Source of the DNA: an uncultured Clostridia bacterium
GTDB lineage: Bacteria > Bacillota > Clostridia > Christensenellales > CAG-917
Assembly (NCBI GenBank): GCA_934277645.1
Contig: CAKQUX010000002.1
Coordinates: forward strand, 124,001-188,000
DNA: 64,000 bases
Reading direction: 5' to 3'
A model generated the notes under the pieces. The model saw only the letters and a program-made list of their open reading frames with translations, searched no databases and had not been told where the DNA came from. Shown piece after piece: positions 26,210 through 33,709 of the stretch; the stretch's first letter is position 1, and every line of letters begins with the position of its first letter. A program made the translations under genes and the position numbers.

Positions 26210-26238
26210 AAAAAAGGAAGCCGGCGGCTTCCTTTTTT
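26210..26238 (+). terminator. Terminator after the metallophosphoesterase gene
   Basis: 13-bp stem AAAAAAGGAAGCC/GGCTTCCTTTTTT with loop GGC, about 22 bases after the stop. Confidence 0.9.
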
Positions 26239-26332
26239 GTTTGTCTTTTTTTATTGTTCAAAAAATTACAACGACTAGCAAACACCATATTACGGCAACC
26301 GACAACCACCGCCCGACGCTAAAAGGCATCCG

Positions 26333-26440
26333 TTATCGATAAAAAACAAACCGGTCTTTATCGATAATAAACGGACTAACCTTTATCGATAAAAAATTCA
26401 CTCGGCTTTATCGATAAAATTCTACAATTATTATCGATAA
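26333..26440. repeat. Five TTATCGATAA palindromes at 25-bp spacing upstream of rex
   Basis: Copies at 26333-26342, 26358-26367, 26383-26392, 26408-26417 and 26431-26440. Start-to-start distances are 25, 25, 25 and 23 bp. Most extend to TTTATCGATAAA. The 15-bp spacers differ (for example AAAACAAACCGGTCT and AAAATTCACTCGGCT). The last copy ends 26 bp before the rex -35. The motif is not the published Rex operator TTGTTAA-N4-TTAACAA, nor a DnaA, CodY, Spo0A, LexA or ParB site. Confidence 0.85.
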
Positions 26441-26466
26441 ATTTTTATCAAATAATTCAAAAAGAC

Positions 26467-26495
26467 TTGACATTGTCTTAGTTTGAGTCTATGTT
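26467..26495 (+). promoter_or_regulatory. Promoter of rex
   Basis: TTGACA (26467-26472), 17 bp, TATGTT (26490-26495). The predicted start site near 26502 falls at the AGAGGTG ribosome site itself, giving a leader of about ten bases. Confidence 0.7.
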
Positions 26496-26511
26496 AAATA
26501 CAGAGGTGCTT

Positions 26512-27156
26512 ATGGAAAACGAGAAAGCGTCCAAGGCAACTATATCGAGGTTGCCGAGATATTTGCGCTATTTGCTCGAATGCAAAAGACAAGGCAAACT
26601 TAACATTTCGTCAACGACTATCGCAAACGATATGCAGCTGAATTCGGTTCAGGTGCGTAAGGACCTTGCGATTATTTCAAGCGTCGCAGGAAAGCCGAAA
26701 CTCGGCTTCGACGTCGATTTGCTCATACACGACATCGAAGGCTACTTAGGCTACAACAACACCAGCGAAGCGGTTATCGTCGGCGTCGGCGGACTCGGAA
26801 GGACTTTGCTAAGCTACGACGGATTCAAAAAATACGGCTTGCACATCGTTGCGGGCTTTGACGTCAATCCCGAAGTCGTCGGGCAAGAAATCAATCACGC
26901 AAAGGTCTATCCTTTTGACGAGTTGCCGAAATTCATAAAGGAAAATAAGATTTATATCGGCATCATCACAACCCCGAAAGCGGTTGCACAATCGATTGCC
27001 GAAACTATGATTTCAGCAGGAATTAAAGCCATTTGGTCATTTGCGCCTTGCCATTTGAAACTCCCTGAAAACATTGCGCTCAAACAAGAAGATATGGCGT
27101 CGTCGCTTGCGGTGCTTTCAAAAAGACTTTCGGAAATTATGAACAACGAAAATTAG
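26512..27156 (+). CDS. rex: Redox-sensing transcriptional repressor Rex
   Basis: Binds NADH/NAD and represses fermentative and respiratory genes when NADH is low. 214 residues, usual length. The N-terminal winged helix includes ISRLPRYLRYL and NSVQVRKDLA; the Rossmann domain has VGVGGLGRTLL near residue 92 and IITTPKAVAQ near 155. The start is ATG 26512 with AGAGGTG; an in-frame ATG at 26491 lies inside the -10 box. It shares a transcript with the kinase 8 bp downstream. The palindrome array upstream may be where this or another regulator acts. No clear Rex operator was found at the malic enzyme operon. Confidence 0.95.
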   Translation: MENEKASKATISRLPRYLRYLLECKRQGKLNISSTTIANDMQLNSVQVRKDLAIISSVAGKPKLGFDVDLLIHDIEGYLGYNNTSEAVIVGVGGLGRTLLSYDGFKKYGLHIVAGFDVNPEVVGQEINHAKVYPFDELPKFIKENKIYIGIITTPKAVAQSIAETMISAGIKAIWSFAPCHLKLPENIALKQEDMASSLAVLSKRLSEIMNNEN

Positions 27157-27164
27157 GAGGGATT

Positions 27165-27923
27165 ATGGACAAAGAGCAAATTATAGCAAAAAGAAAAACT
27201 AAATTGATTTTTCTCGAAAACAATCAGGTAGTAAAGGAATTTGACCCTTTGTTCCCTAAATCGAGTGTTCTTAACGAAGCGCTCAATCATTCGATGGTCG
27301 AAGAATCGGGACTTAGCGTCCCTCGCCTTATCGACATAAAACTCGAAGGCGCAAAACGCAGTATAACGATGGAATATGTCCACGGCCATGACCTTGAAAC
27401 GATTATGAAGAAAGACGCCAAAAACATTCAAAGACATATCGATTTTATGGTGGACGTCGAACTCGAAATGCATTCTAAAAAGGTCGAAGGGCTTAAAAAG
27501 CTCAAAGACAAGTACGGTGACAAACTTTGCAAAGCTCCGTACGACGCAACGACTCGCTATGAGCTCTTCAATCTTTTGGAGAAATTGCCGACTCACACAA
27601 AACTTTGTCACGGTGATTTCAACCCGTCGAACATAATGATTGACGATAACGGCAATTACTACATCATAGACTGGTCACACGCAACGCAAGGTAACGCATC
27701 GGCAGACGCTGCGCTCACCTATCTTCAATTCGTGCTTGCCAAGAAACAAAAAGTCGCCGACCTTTATCTCGACGCATTTTGCAAAAAGAGCGATACCGCC
27801 GTTCAATACGTCAAAAAGTGGCTTCCTATCGTCGCCGCGGTTACGGCAATCAACGTGGAAGACGAAGAACAAAGAAAAATTTTGGACGGATTTGTCAAAG
27901 ACGTTTTCAAAACAAATCAATAA
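27165..27923 (+). CDS. Aminoglycoside/choline-kinase-like phosphotransferase (252 aa)
   Basis: Cytosolic small-molecule kinase of the APH fold. The catalytic loop CHGDFNPSNIMID near residue 147 (Asp and Asn) and the metal-binding IIDWSHATQG near 166 are intact. The N-lobe has VVKEFDPLFPKSSVLNEAL with the likely ATP-binding Lys. Family members phosphorylate choline, sugars, homoserine or antibiotics; the substrate is unknown and resistance should not be assumed. A perfect AGGAGGG precedes the ATG, 8 bp after rex, so it is in the rex operon. No terminator was seen close behind it. Confidence 0.82.
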   Translation: MDKEQIIAKRKTKLIFLENNQVVKEFDPLFPKSSVLNEALNHSMVEESGLSVPRLIDIKLEGAKRSITMEYVHGHDLETIMKKDAKNIQRHIDFMVDVELEMHSKKVEGLKKLKDKYGDKLCKAPYDATTRYELFNLLEKLPTHTKLCHGDFNPSNIMIDDNGNYYIIDWSHATQGNASADAALTYLQFVLAKKQKVADLYLDAFCKKSDTAVQYVKKWLPIVAAVTAINVEDEEQRKILDGFVKDVFKTNQ

Positions 27924-28182
27924 TCATTGACAAATCGGAAACGCCGCTAAATGTCTGGTTTGACGCTTGTCGCAACAGTTGCGTTTTATTGAAAACGTTA
28001 AATCAAACGGCTTTTAGTCGAAAAAAGTTTGCTAAAACGACTAAAATAAATGCTCTGTTTAAACGTTTTATTTAGTTTTATCAAACCGTAACCGAATCGC
28101 CGCTTAACGAAATCGTTAAACTTAAAATCCATAATTTAAGTTACGCAATTTAATTAGAGCAATAGGCAATTCAAATAGTCGG

Positions 28183-28212
28183 TTAAATCGTGCAAACTTA
28201 AATCGTGCAAAC
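28183..28212. repeat. Tandem duplication of TTAAATCGTGCAAAC
   Basis: Two perfect head-to-tail copies of a 15-bp unit, at 28183-28197 and 28198-28212, followed by a partial third (TTAAAAAT). Probably recent slippage in a repeat-rich gap. Confidence 0.8.
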
Positions 28213-28235
28213 TTAAAAATTAAAAAGTTTTACAA

Positions 28236-28260
28236 AAAAAGACGGAAAATCCGTCTTTTT
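28236..28260 (-). terminator. Terminator after the PHP-domain gene
   Basis: 11-bp stem AAAAAGACGGA/TCCGTCTTTTT, loop AAA, 27 bases beyond the stop at 28288. It may also stop the rex-kinase transcript from the other side. Confidence 0.85.
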
Positions 28261-28287
28261 CTTTATCGCTTTTTATAATTTTATAAA

Positions 28288-29088
28288 TCAGTCAAAAGGC
28301 TCAAAGTGTTCTTCGTGATTTATGAAATATGTGAAGCCTTTAAACCCTATCGACTTTAACATTTTTACCGTTTCGTCAAAGTCCTTATAAACGTCGCCGC
28401 GATGCGCGTCCGAACCGAAAGATACTTTTCGTCCGCCGAATTCGTAATACTTTTTCAATATTTCTTCATTCGGACAAAGCGCGTGATGCGTGTTGACTTC
28501 GAGCGTCTTATCTAATTCGATTATGCGTTTTAAGATAGGTTCGAGCAATTCTTCGAACTCGGCATAATGCATAAGTTTGTCGGCATATCCCGCATTTCTG
28601 ACGCAGTAGCCGATATGCCCCACTATATCGTATCTGTATGGCACTTCCAAACTTTGTCTGACTTTTTTAAGGTATGCGCCGTATGCGTCGCTTTTTGCTC
28701 TGTCATTGAAATAGTCGGCGAAATACACGTCGTAGCCGTCTACAAAGTGTACGCTGTTTATCACGGCGTCAAGCGGCAATTCGTTTATGATTTTTTCATA
28801 ACCGTCATAAGTGTTTTCGTCAAATCCGACTTCGACGCCGAAACCGAGATAAAAACCTTTTGGCGCACGCTCCCTTTCACAAAGCAAATCGGCTTCGTAT
28901 GCCTGAACGTCAAGTTGCGTCCAGCCTTTAGGCGCATTGTTATAATCTTGCAAAGCGTCAAGGTCGAGGTGGTCGGTTATGCAAAGATACTTGCCGCCGC
29001 TCCTAACAGCCGTTTCGACCATTTCGGAGATAGGCACGTGTCCGTCCGCAGAATGTTCCGAATGTGTATGACTGTCAACTTTTTTCAT
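28288..29088 (-). CDS. PHP-domain phosphatase, histidinol-phosphatase (HisJ/HisK) family
   Basis: Cytosolic metal-dependent phosphoesterase, 266 residues. Metal ligands typical of PHP domains are visible: DSHTHSEHS near residue 5, ITDHLDL near 37, NSVHFVDG near 110, IVGHIGY near 157 and FGSDAHR near 225. The HisK family dephosphorylates histidinol phosphate, but related PHP proteins act on other phosphates, and no histidine genes are near. Its ATG touches the alaS stop and AAGGAAG lies within alaS, so the two are translated together. The role beside an aminoacyl-tRNA synthetase is not evident. Confidence 0.85.
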   Translation of the reverse strand: MKKVDSHTHSEHSADGHVPISEMVETAVRSGGKYLCITDHLDLDALQDYNNAPKGWTQLDVQAYEADLLCERERAPKGFYLGFGVEVGFDENTYDGYEKIINELPLDAVINSVHFVDGYDVYFADYFNDRAKSDAYGAYLKKVRQSLEVPYRYDIVGHIGYCVRNAGYADKLMHYAEFEELLEPILKRIIELDKTLEVNTHHALCPNEEILKKYYEFGGRKVSFGSDAHRGDVYKDFDETVKMLKSIGFKGFTYFINHEEHFEPFD

Positions 29089-30881
29089 CAGTTTTCTTCC
29101 TTGGTGAGAACCGCCTTAATTCTTCTTACACCTGCCGACGAGCTTTGTTCTTTAACGATGTGGAAATGTCCCAAATCGCCCGTATTGCTTGCGTGTGGTC
29201 CGCCGCAAATTTCCTTTGAAAAACCGATTGTGTAAACTTTGACTCTTTCGCCGTATTTCGACGCGAACACGCCGATTGCTCCGTTTGCCTTTGCTTCGTC
29301 AACCGTCATTTCTTCGCATTTGATATCGGCTTTCTTTGCTATTTCGGCGTTGACTCTTTCTTCGACTTTTTCGATTTCTTCTTTTGTCAAAGGTCTGTCG
29401 AAATTGAAATCGAAACGCAATCTTTCGGCGGTTATGTTACTGCCCTTTTGCATAATGTTAGGGTCGCCCAAAACTTCCTTTAAAGCAGCGTTCAAAAGGT
29501 GAGTTGCCGAATGGAGTTTTGCGGTTTCTTCGCCGCCGTCCGCTAAGCCGCCTTTAAATTTTTGGTCTGCACCGAGCTTCGATTTTTCCTGATGCTCTTT
29601 AAACGCAACTTCATAGCCGTCGGTGTCCACGTCAAATCCGTTTTCCTTTGCGAGCTCAACCGTCATTTCGAGAGGGAAACCGAAAGTATCGTAAAGTCTG
29701 AATGCGGTCTTGCCAGAAATTGTTTTTGTAGGAATGTGGGTGATGACCTTTTCAAATTCTTTAAGTCCCGATTCGAGAGTCTTTGAAAAACGTTCTTCTT
29801 CGAGTTTGAACTCTTCGACGATTTTCGCCGCATTGTTCTTTATAGATTCGTAAACGTCTTCATATTTCTTGATATAAAGTTTTGCTATTTCTTCGAGCGC
29901 ACCTTGTTCAAGACCGAGTTTCTTTGCGTATCTTACGGCGCGACGGATAAGACGTCTTAAAACGTAACCTTGGTCTACGTTAGACGGCGTAATTCCGTTG
30001 ACGTCGCCGAGCATAAACGTTGCCGTTCTGACGTGGTCGGCAATTATTCTCATAGCGACCATATCTTCGCCGCCGTCCGAATATTTCTTGCCGGAAAGCT
30101 CTTCGAGTTTCTTGATTGCAAAATCGAACAAGTCCGTTTCATAAACCGATTTGTAACCGTTCAAAATGCAAAGAGTACGTTCGAGTCCCATGCCCGTGTC
30201 TACGTTCTTCTTTTCGAGCGGGGCGAGTTTGCCGTCTTGTCCCTTGAAATATTGCATGAATACGTTGTTCCAGATTTCAAGATATTTGCCGCAATCGCAA
30301 GCAGGACTGCAATCCGGCGAACACGCAGGTTTGCCCGTATCGATAAACATTTCGGTGTCAGGTCCGCAAGGTCCGGTTATTCCGGCAGGTCCCCACCAAT
30401 TGTTCTTTTTAGGCAAAAAGAAAATTCTTTCTCTCGGGAGTCCGAGACTTGCCCATATATCTGCCGACTCGTCGTCGCGCGGACAGCTTTCGTCGCCTGC
30501 GAAAACGCTGACCGACAAACGGTCGAGCGGAATTCCCAAAACTTTTGTCAAAAATTCAAACGACCAGCTGATTGCTTCCTTTTTAAAGTAATCGCCGAGC
30601 GACCAGTTGCCGAGCATTTCAAAGAACGTGCAATGCGACGCGTCGCCTACTTCTTCGATGTCGCCCGTTCTGACGCAAATCTGAACGTCGGTAAGTCTTG
30701 TGCCTTGCGGATGCTTTTCTCCGAGAAGGTACGGAACAAGCGGATGCATTCCTGCCGTTGTAAATAAAACCGTCGGGTCGTTTTCCGGTATCAACGATGC
30801 GGACGGAATGATTGCGTGACCGCGTTCTTTAAAAAATCCAAGGTACTTTGCTCTAAGCTCATTTGATGTCAATTTTTCCAT
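29088..30881 (-). CDS. alaS: Alanyl-tRNA synthetase, short form without C-terminal domain
   Basis: Charges tRNA-Ala. 597 residues instead of about 870. The catalytic core begins TSNELRAKYLGFFKERGH, and the tRNA-recognition region includes RIIADHVRTATFMLGD and YVLRRLIRRAVRYAK. The editing domain is kept: HSATH near residue 455 and CGGPHASNTGDLGHF near 555 give the zinc ligands. The protein then ends at KAVLTKEEN, so the long coiled-coil and DHHA1/C-Ala part is absent. That end is natural, not a frameshift, because the next gene starts on the stop. GAGAGG lies before the ATG. It may be the sole AlaRS or a second copy. Confidence 0.93.
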   Translation of the reverse strand: MEKLTSNELRAKYLGFFKERGHAIIPSASLIPENDPTVLFTTAGMHPLVPYLLGEKHPQGTRLTDVQICVRTGDIEEVGDASHCTFFEMLGNWSLGDYFKKEAISWSFEFLTKVLGIPLDRLSVSVFAGDESCPRDDESADIWASLGLPRERIFFLPKKNNWWGPAGITGPCGPDTEMFIDTGKPACSPDCSPACDCGKYLEIWNNVFMQYFKGQDGKLAPLEKKNVDTGMGLERTLCILNGYKSVYETDLFDFAIKKLEELSGKKYSDGGEDMVAMRIIADHVRTATFMLGDVNGITPSNVDQGYVLRRLIRRAVRYAKKLGLEQGALEEIAKLYIKKYEDVYESIKNNAAKIVEEFKLEEERFSKTLESGLKEFEKVITHIPTKTISGKTAFRLYDTFGFPLEMTVELAKENGFDVDTDGYEVAFKEHQEKSKLGADQKFKGGLADGGEETAKLHSATHLLNAALKEVLGDPNIMQKGSNITAERLRFDFNFDRPLTKEEIEKVEERVNAEIAKKADIKCEEMTVDEAKANGAIGVFASKYGERVKVYTIGFSKEICGGPHASNTGDLGHFHIVKEQSSSAGVRRIKAVLTKEEN

Positions 30882-30895
30882 TTTATCCTCTCATT

Positions 30896-31555
30896 TTACA
30901 AATGAAATTTTCTTTTTATTTCTTCTTTAAGTATGCCCCTGCCGCTGAATATTCCGTACAGCACGGCAAAGATAAGCAATGCGCCCGAACCGCTTGCGCA
31001 AACGATTGTAGGCACCCAAACGTGCGTTTTGACTATAAGGTTGTACACGACCGGTACAAGTCCCAAAAACGCCACGCCCAAAAGATTCAATATGAACGGC
31101 CCTGCGCTTTTTACCGCAAGCGATAAAATCATCAAAAGCACGCCGCCAAGTAAGATGATTATCGGAACGGCATAATTTGCCGCCCACTTGACGTTCGGGC
31201 TGAGTTCTTCTAAGCCATACGCCACAATCACCAAAAACAATATCTGAAAGAATATCTTCACCGCCGCGTTACGTTTTGAAAATACAGTTTCGAACACAAC
31301 GAAAAAGTATGCAAGCAATGCGATGACCGACAAGCTCCATAACAGTTTGTGCGGCAACACAAGATTGATTGTAAGACAAGTTACGCTTACCGCCAAAGCT
31401 ATTATAATATAAATAAGTCCGAATGTAACGTTATTTTTTCTTTTGGTTTTTTTTATTATCGGAAAAGCAAGGTCGTCGCCGTCAAGCGGTCTGTGACAAA
31501 GAGGACAAACTCTGGCGCTTCCTTCGATTTCGACGTCGCAATTTTTACAATACAA
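30896..31555 (-). CDS. DUF6320-like zinc-ribbon membrane protein (219 aa)
   Basis: Starts with TTG at 31555, supported by GGGAGGAG and by an N-terminal zinc ribbon MYCKNCDVEIEGSARVCPLCHRPL with four cysteines. Six to seven hydrophobic segments fill residues 42-205. The start lies inside the end of the condensation-domain gene (11-nt overlap), so the two are coupled. This pairing of a DUF6320 membrane protein and a condensation-type acyltransferase is, as far as I recall, common in Clostridia; its product is unknown. The family name is from memory of the architecture and not checked. Confidence 0.75.
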   Translation of the reverse strand: MYCKNCDVEIEGSARVCPLCHRPLDGDDLAFPIIKKTKRKNNVTFGLIYIIIALAVSVTCLTINLVLPHKLLWSLSVIALLAYFFVVFETVFSKRNAAVKIFFQILFLVIVAYGLEELSPNVKWAANYAVPIIILLGGVLLMILSLAVKSAGPFILNLLGVAFLGLVPVVYNLIVKTHVWVPTIVCASGSGALLIFAVLYGIFSGRGILKEEIKRKFHL

Positions 31556-32822
31556 TTTGCTCCTCCCTGAAATTAGAAAGTATTTTGACCTTTATGCCCT
31601 CTTTTGACAGCGAAGTGAAAAATCTGCGTTCGACTTCCGTTTCGGCAATGGTGCGCGTAAACGTAAGCATAAGGTCGTCGCCGTTTGAAAGCGCACCGCA
31701 GTTTACGGGATTGTTGTTGGATACGTTAAGGTTGAAAAACACCTTTTCCACTCCTGCGCCCTCAGGCATATTTGCAATTCCCAAGTTTGAAAATATAATC
31801 GAATGCTTGGACTTAAAAAACAACTTTCCGAGTCTTATGAAAAAGAATTTGAGCGGAAGCGGCAAAATTTTGAACGCAAACGTGTTTATGCCGTTGACAG
31901 TCGTGTTTATCTGCTTTTGCTGTTCTTCTTTTTTCGCCGCAGCTGCCATTTGTTTTTTGACGACTTCGATTATCGTTTCAAGTTTTTCACAGTCTTTCGG
32001 ATAAACGTAAATTTTTGTGAAAAGAACGAAATTCTTCAAACTTTCCGACGGAAACTGATTCCTGAAATTTATCGGCACCATAACGACAACGGGTTTCTTC
32101 TTTTTTTTGTCGTTGTCGTAAATCGCCTTTATAAGTTCTGCGGCAACAATGTGCGTTACGTTGCAATCGTATTTCTTTGCGACTTCTTTAACTTCCGAAA
32201 CGCTGACCGTTCCGCTTATAGAGCCGTAACCTTCGCCGACAAATTTATGTCCCGAAACGACGGTCGGACTTGCTCCCGCAAATTTTTTAAGTTCGATATC
32301 TTTAAGCCTTGTCTTTTCGGCATACTTGCGAAAGCTGTCTTCGGTTTCCGCTTCGGTCGGCACAGCATTTAAATCTATTACGTTTTCGCTTGACGGAGTT
32401 TTTCCGCATTTAACGGCATAAGCATAGACGATTGCGCGCATAAACACCATTGCGCCCGTTCCGTCGGTCAGTCCGTGGAACATATCGAGTGATATTTTTT
32501 TGCCGAAATAGCACAGTCTGAACAGATAGCCGTTTGTGAGTTTCGTGTCTATCTTTTTAAGCAAAATGCCGTCGTCTTTGAATACTTTGAACGGCTTTAC
32601 GTTTTCTTCGAGATAGTACCAAAAAACGCCTGCTCTTTGGCGTACCTTGTAAAGCGGAAATCTGACGATTACTTCGTTTAAAGCGTCGAGCAAAATTTCG
32701 GGCTTTATCGCTTCGTCCATAATGACCGACAATCGAAATATGCTTTGCGTCGTATTCGTCGTCATTACGGGATAAAAGCTTGCGGAATAATCGAGCTTAA
32801 ACCAATCCAAAGTTCTTTTCAT
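31545..32822 (-). CDS. Condensation-domain-like acyltransferase (425 aa)
   Basis: Related to NRPS condensation domains and alcohol acetyltransferases of the CoA-dependent acyltransferase fold. The active-site motif MFHGLTDGTGA (HxxxDG) lies near residue 118, and the C-terminal half has MVPINFRNQFPS and IIFSNLGI, typical of the second lobe. No adenylation or carrier domain is attached, so it likely transfers an acyl group between small molecules or to a lipid. ATG 32822 has no ribosome site and lies 6 bases after a -10 box. Coupled with the downstream membrane protein; perhaps together they modify or export a lipid. Substrate unknown. Confidence 0.82.
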   Translation of the reverse strand: MKRTLDWFKLDYSASFYPVMTTNTTQSIFRLSVIMDEAIKPEILLDALNEVIVRFPLYKVRQRAGVFWYYLEENVKPFKVFKDDGILLKKIDTKLTNGYLFRLCYFGKKISLDMFHGLTDGTGAMVFMRAIVYAYAVKCGKTPSSENVIDLNAVPTEAETEDSFRKYAEKTRLKDIELKKFAGASPTVVSGHKFVGEGYGSISGTVSVSEVKEVAKKYDCNVTHIVAAELIKAIYDNDKKKKKPVVVMVPINFRNQFPSESLKNFVLFTKIYVYPKDCEKLETIIEVVKKQMAAAAKKEEQQKQINTTVNGINTFAFKILPLPLKFFFIRLGKLFFKSKHSIIFSNLGIANMPEGAGVEKVFFNLNVSNNNPVNCGALSNGDDLMLTFTRTIAETEVERRFFTSLSKEGIKVKILSNFREEQIVL

Positions 32823-32828
32823 AGGTTT

Positions 32829-32857
32829 ATCTTATTCTTAAATCAAAGCCTTGTCAA
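32829..32857 (-). promoter_or_regulatory. Promoter predicted to give a leaderless acyltransferase mRNA
   Basis: TTGACA (32857-32852), 17 bp, TAAGAT (32834-32829), then AAACCT and the ATG at 32822. Its -35 overlaps, on the other strand, the -35 of yabP. Confidence 0.7.
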
Positions 32858-32878
32858 TCAAATTAGCGTCGGTATAAT
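32851..32878 (+). promoter_or_regulatory. Promoter of yabP-yabQ
   Basis: TTGTCA (32851-32856), 16 bp, TATAAT (32873-32878), about 37 bases before the start codon. It looks like a housekeeping promoter; in Bacillus subtilis yabPQ is read by the sporulation factor sigma E. Confidence 0.6.
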
Positions 32879-32915
32879 GCGGCGCGCTGCGGCATATATT
32901 GTCACAGGTGAAATT

Positions 32916-33191
32916 ATGGAAGAGAATAAAATCGTAAAAACTCACAATTTGAAATATGAAAACGAAAAGAAAATCACGCTCAGCGGAATAAAGAACGTCG
33001 AAAGCTTTTCCGAAAGGCAAGTCTTTATGACTTTATCAAACGGCAAAACTCTGACTCTTGACGGCATAGGACTAGGCGTTGTCAATCTCGACGTCGACGG
33101 CGGCAATCTTGAAATTGACGGCGAAATAACAAAGCTCGTTTACTTAGGCGAAAAAACGCCGAAGTCGTTTTTCAAGAAGTTGTTTAAATGA
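32916..33191 (+). CDS. yabP: Sporulation protein YabP
   Basis: 91 residues. The pattern HNLKYENEKKITLSGIKNVESF, then VFMTLSNGKTLTLDG and VDGGNLEIDGEITKLVY matches the YabP/YqfC family of spore-coat morphogenesis proteins. The start is the ATG at 32916 with AGGTGA upstream; an open extension to 32745 runs through the divergent gene and is a shadow. Its stop overlaps the yabQ start (ATGA). In B. subtilis the pair lies near mfd, as here. It is evidence that the lineage sporulates or recently did. Confidence 0.85.
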   Translation: MEENKIVKTHNLKYENEKKITLSGIKNVESFSERQVFMTLSNGKTLTLDGIGLGVVNLDVDGGNLEIDGEITKLVYLGEKTPKSFFKKLFK

Positions 33192-33523
33192 CGGTAAGCA
33201 TTCCTTATCAAACGATAGGCGCGCTCGTGTGCCTTGGCGTGGGTCTTGCTTCGGGCTTTGCATTTTTTGTTTTCGGGCTTTTCAGACTTAAACCGCCTTT
33301 AAGATTTATTGCCGATTTGTTTTTGACGCTCGGCTCGTTTGCTCTGCTGTTATATTGCTTGCAAACGACTCAAAACGGCGACGTAAAATTTTATCACGTC
33401 GCCGTTGCCGCCATAGGACTTTTATCTGCTCTAATGCCGCTAAAAAAGCTCTCCGATAAACTGAAAAGCAAAAAACTGTTCAAGAAAAAGGACGAAAATA
33501 TCACGTCGCCGTCTATCGACTGA
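33188..33523 (+). CDS. yabQ: Sporulation protein YabQ
   Basis: 111-residue membrane protein with three hydrophobic segments near residues 9-31, 38-57 and 70-85 and a basic tail of Lys-rich sequence. Similarity is weak by eye, but length, topology and the four-base overlap with yabP support YabQ, which localises to the forespore membrane and is needed for coat and cortex assembly. No divIC follows, unlike Bacillus. The hairpin at 33668-33691, shared with the opposing operon, may terminate it. Confidence 0.75.
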   Translation: MTVSIPYQTIGALVCLGVGLASGFAFFVFGLFRLKPPLRFIADLFLTLGSFALLLYCLQTTQNGDVKFYHVAVAAIGLLSALMPLKKLSDKLKSKKLFKKKDENITSPSID

Positions 33524-33667
33524 CAATGCTTTTCTTAGCCTATCAACTGACGACTCCTTTATACAAAGATACTTTAACCATAAACATCGCTCATAAAGCG
33601 GTATCATAAATCGAGCTTTAACAAACAGCGCTCTATATATAAAATTTTATCATTGATTATTAAAACA

Positions 33668-33691
33668 AAAACCGCCGATATCGGCGGTTTT
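33668..33691. terminator. Bidirectional terminator between yabQ and the foldase gene
   Basis: Perfect 24-bp palindrome AAAACCGCCGAT/ATCGGCGGTTTT with T-rich flanks, 19 bases past the foldase stop. Between it and yabQ lie about 140 bp of AT-rich DNA. Confidence 0.85.
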
Positions 33692-33709
33692 ATTTGTCTG
33701 GTTTTTTCG

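Larger units (their letters stand above)
26189..26511. other. Upstream region of rex, about 320 bp
   Basis: Contains the terminator of the preceding operon, the five-copy palindrome array (26333-26440) and the rex promoter (26467-26495). No gene. Confidence 0.7.
27924..28287. other. Intergenic stretch, about 360 bp
   Basis: AT-rich DNA between two converging genes with many TTTAAACG/CTTAAA words, a perfect tandem pair of a 15-bp unit (28183-28212) and the terminator at 28236-28260. No gene seen. Confidence 0.6.

Noticed and set aside
26333..26440. Possible CRISPR array because of regular repeats with differing 15-bp spacers
   Set aside because: Repeats of 10 bp and spacers of 15 bp are far too short, the repeats are palindromes, and no cas gene is near.
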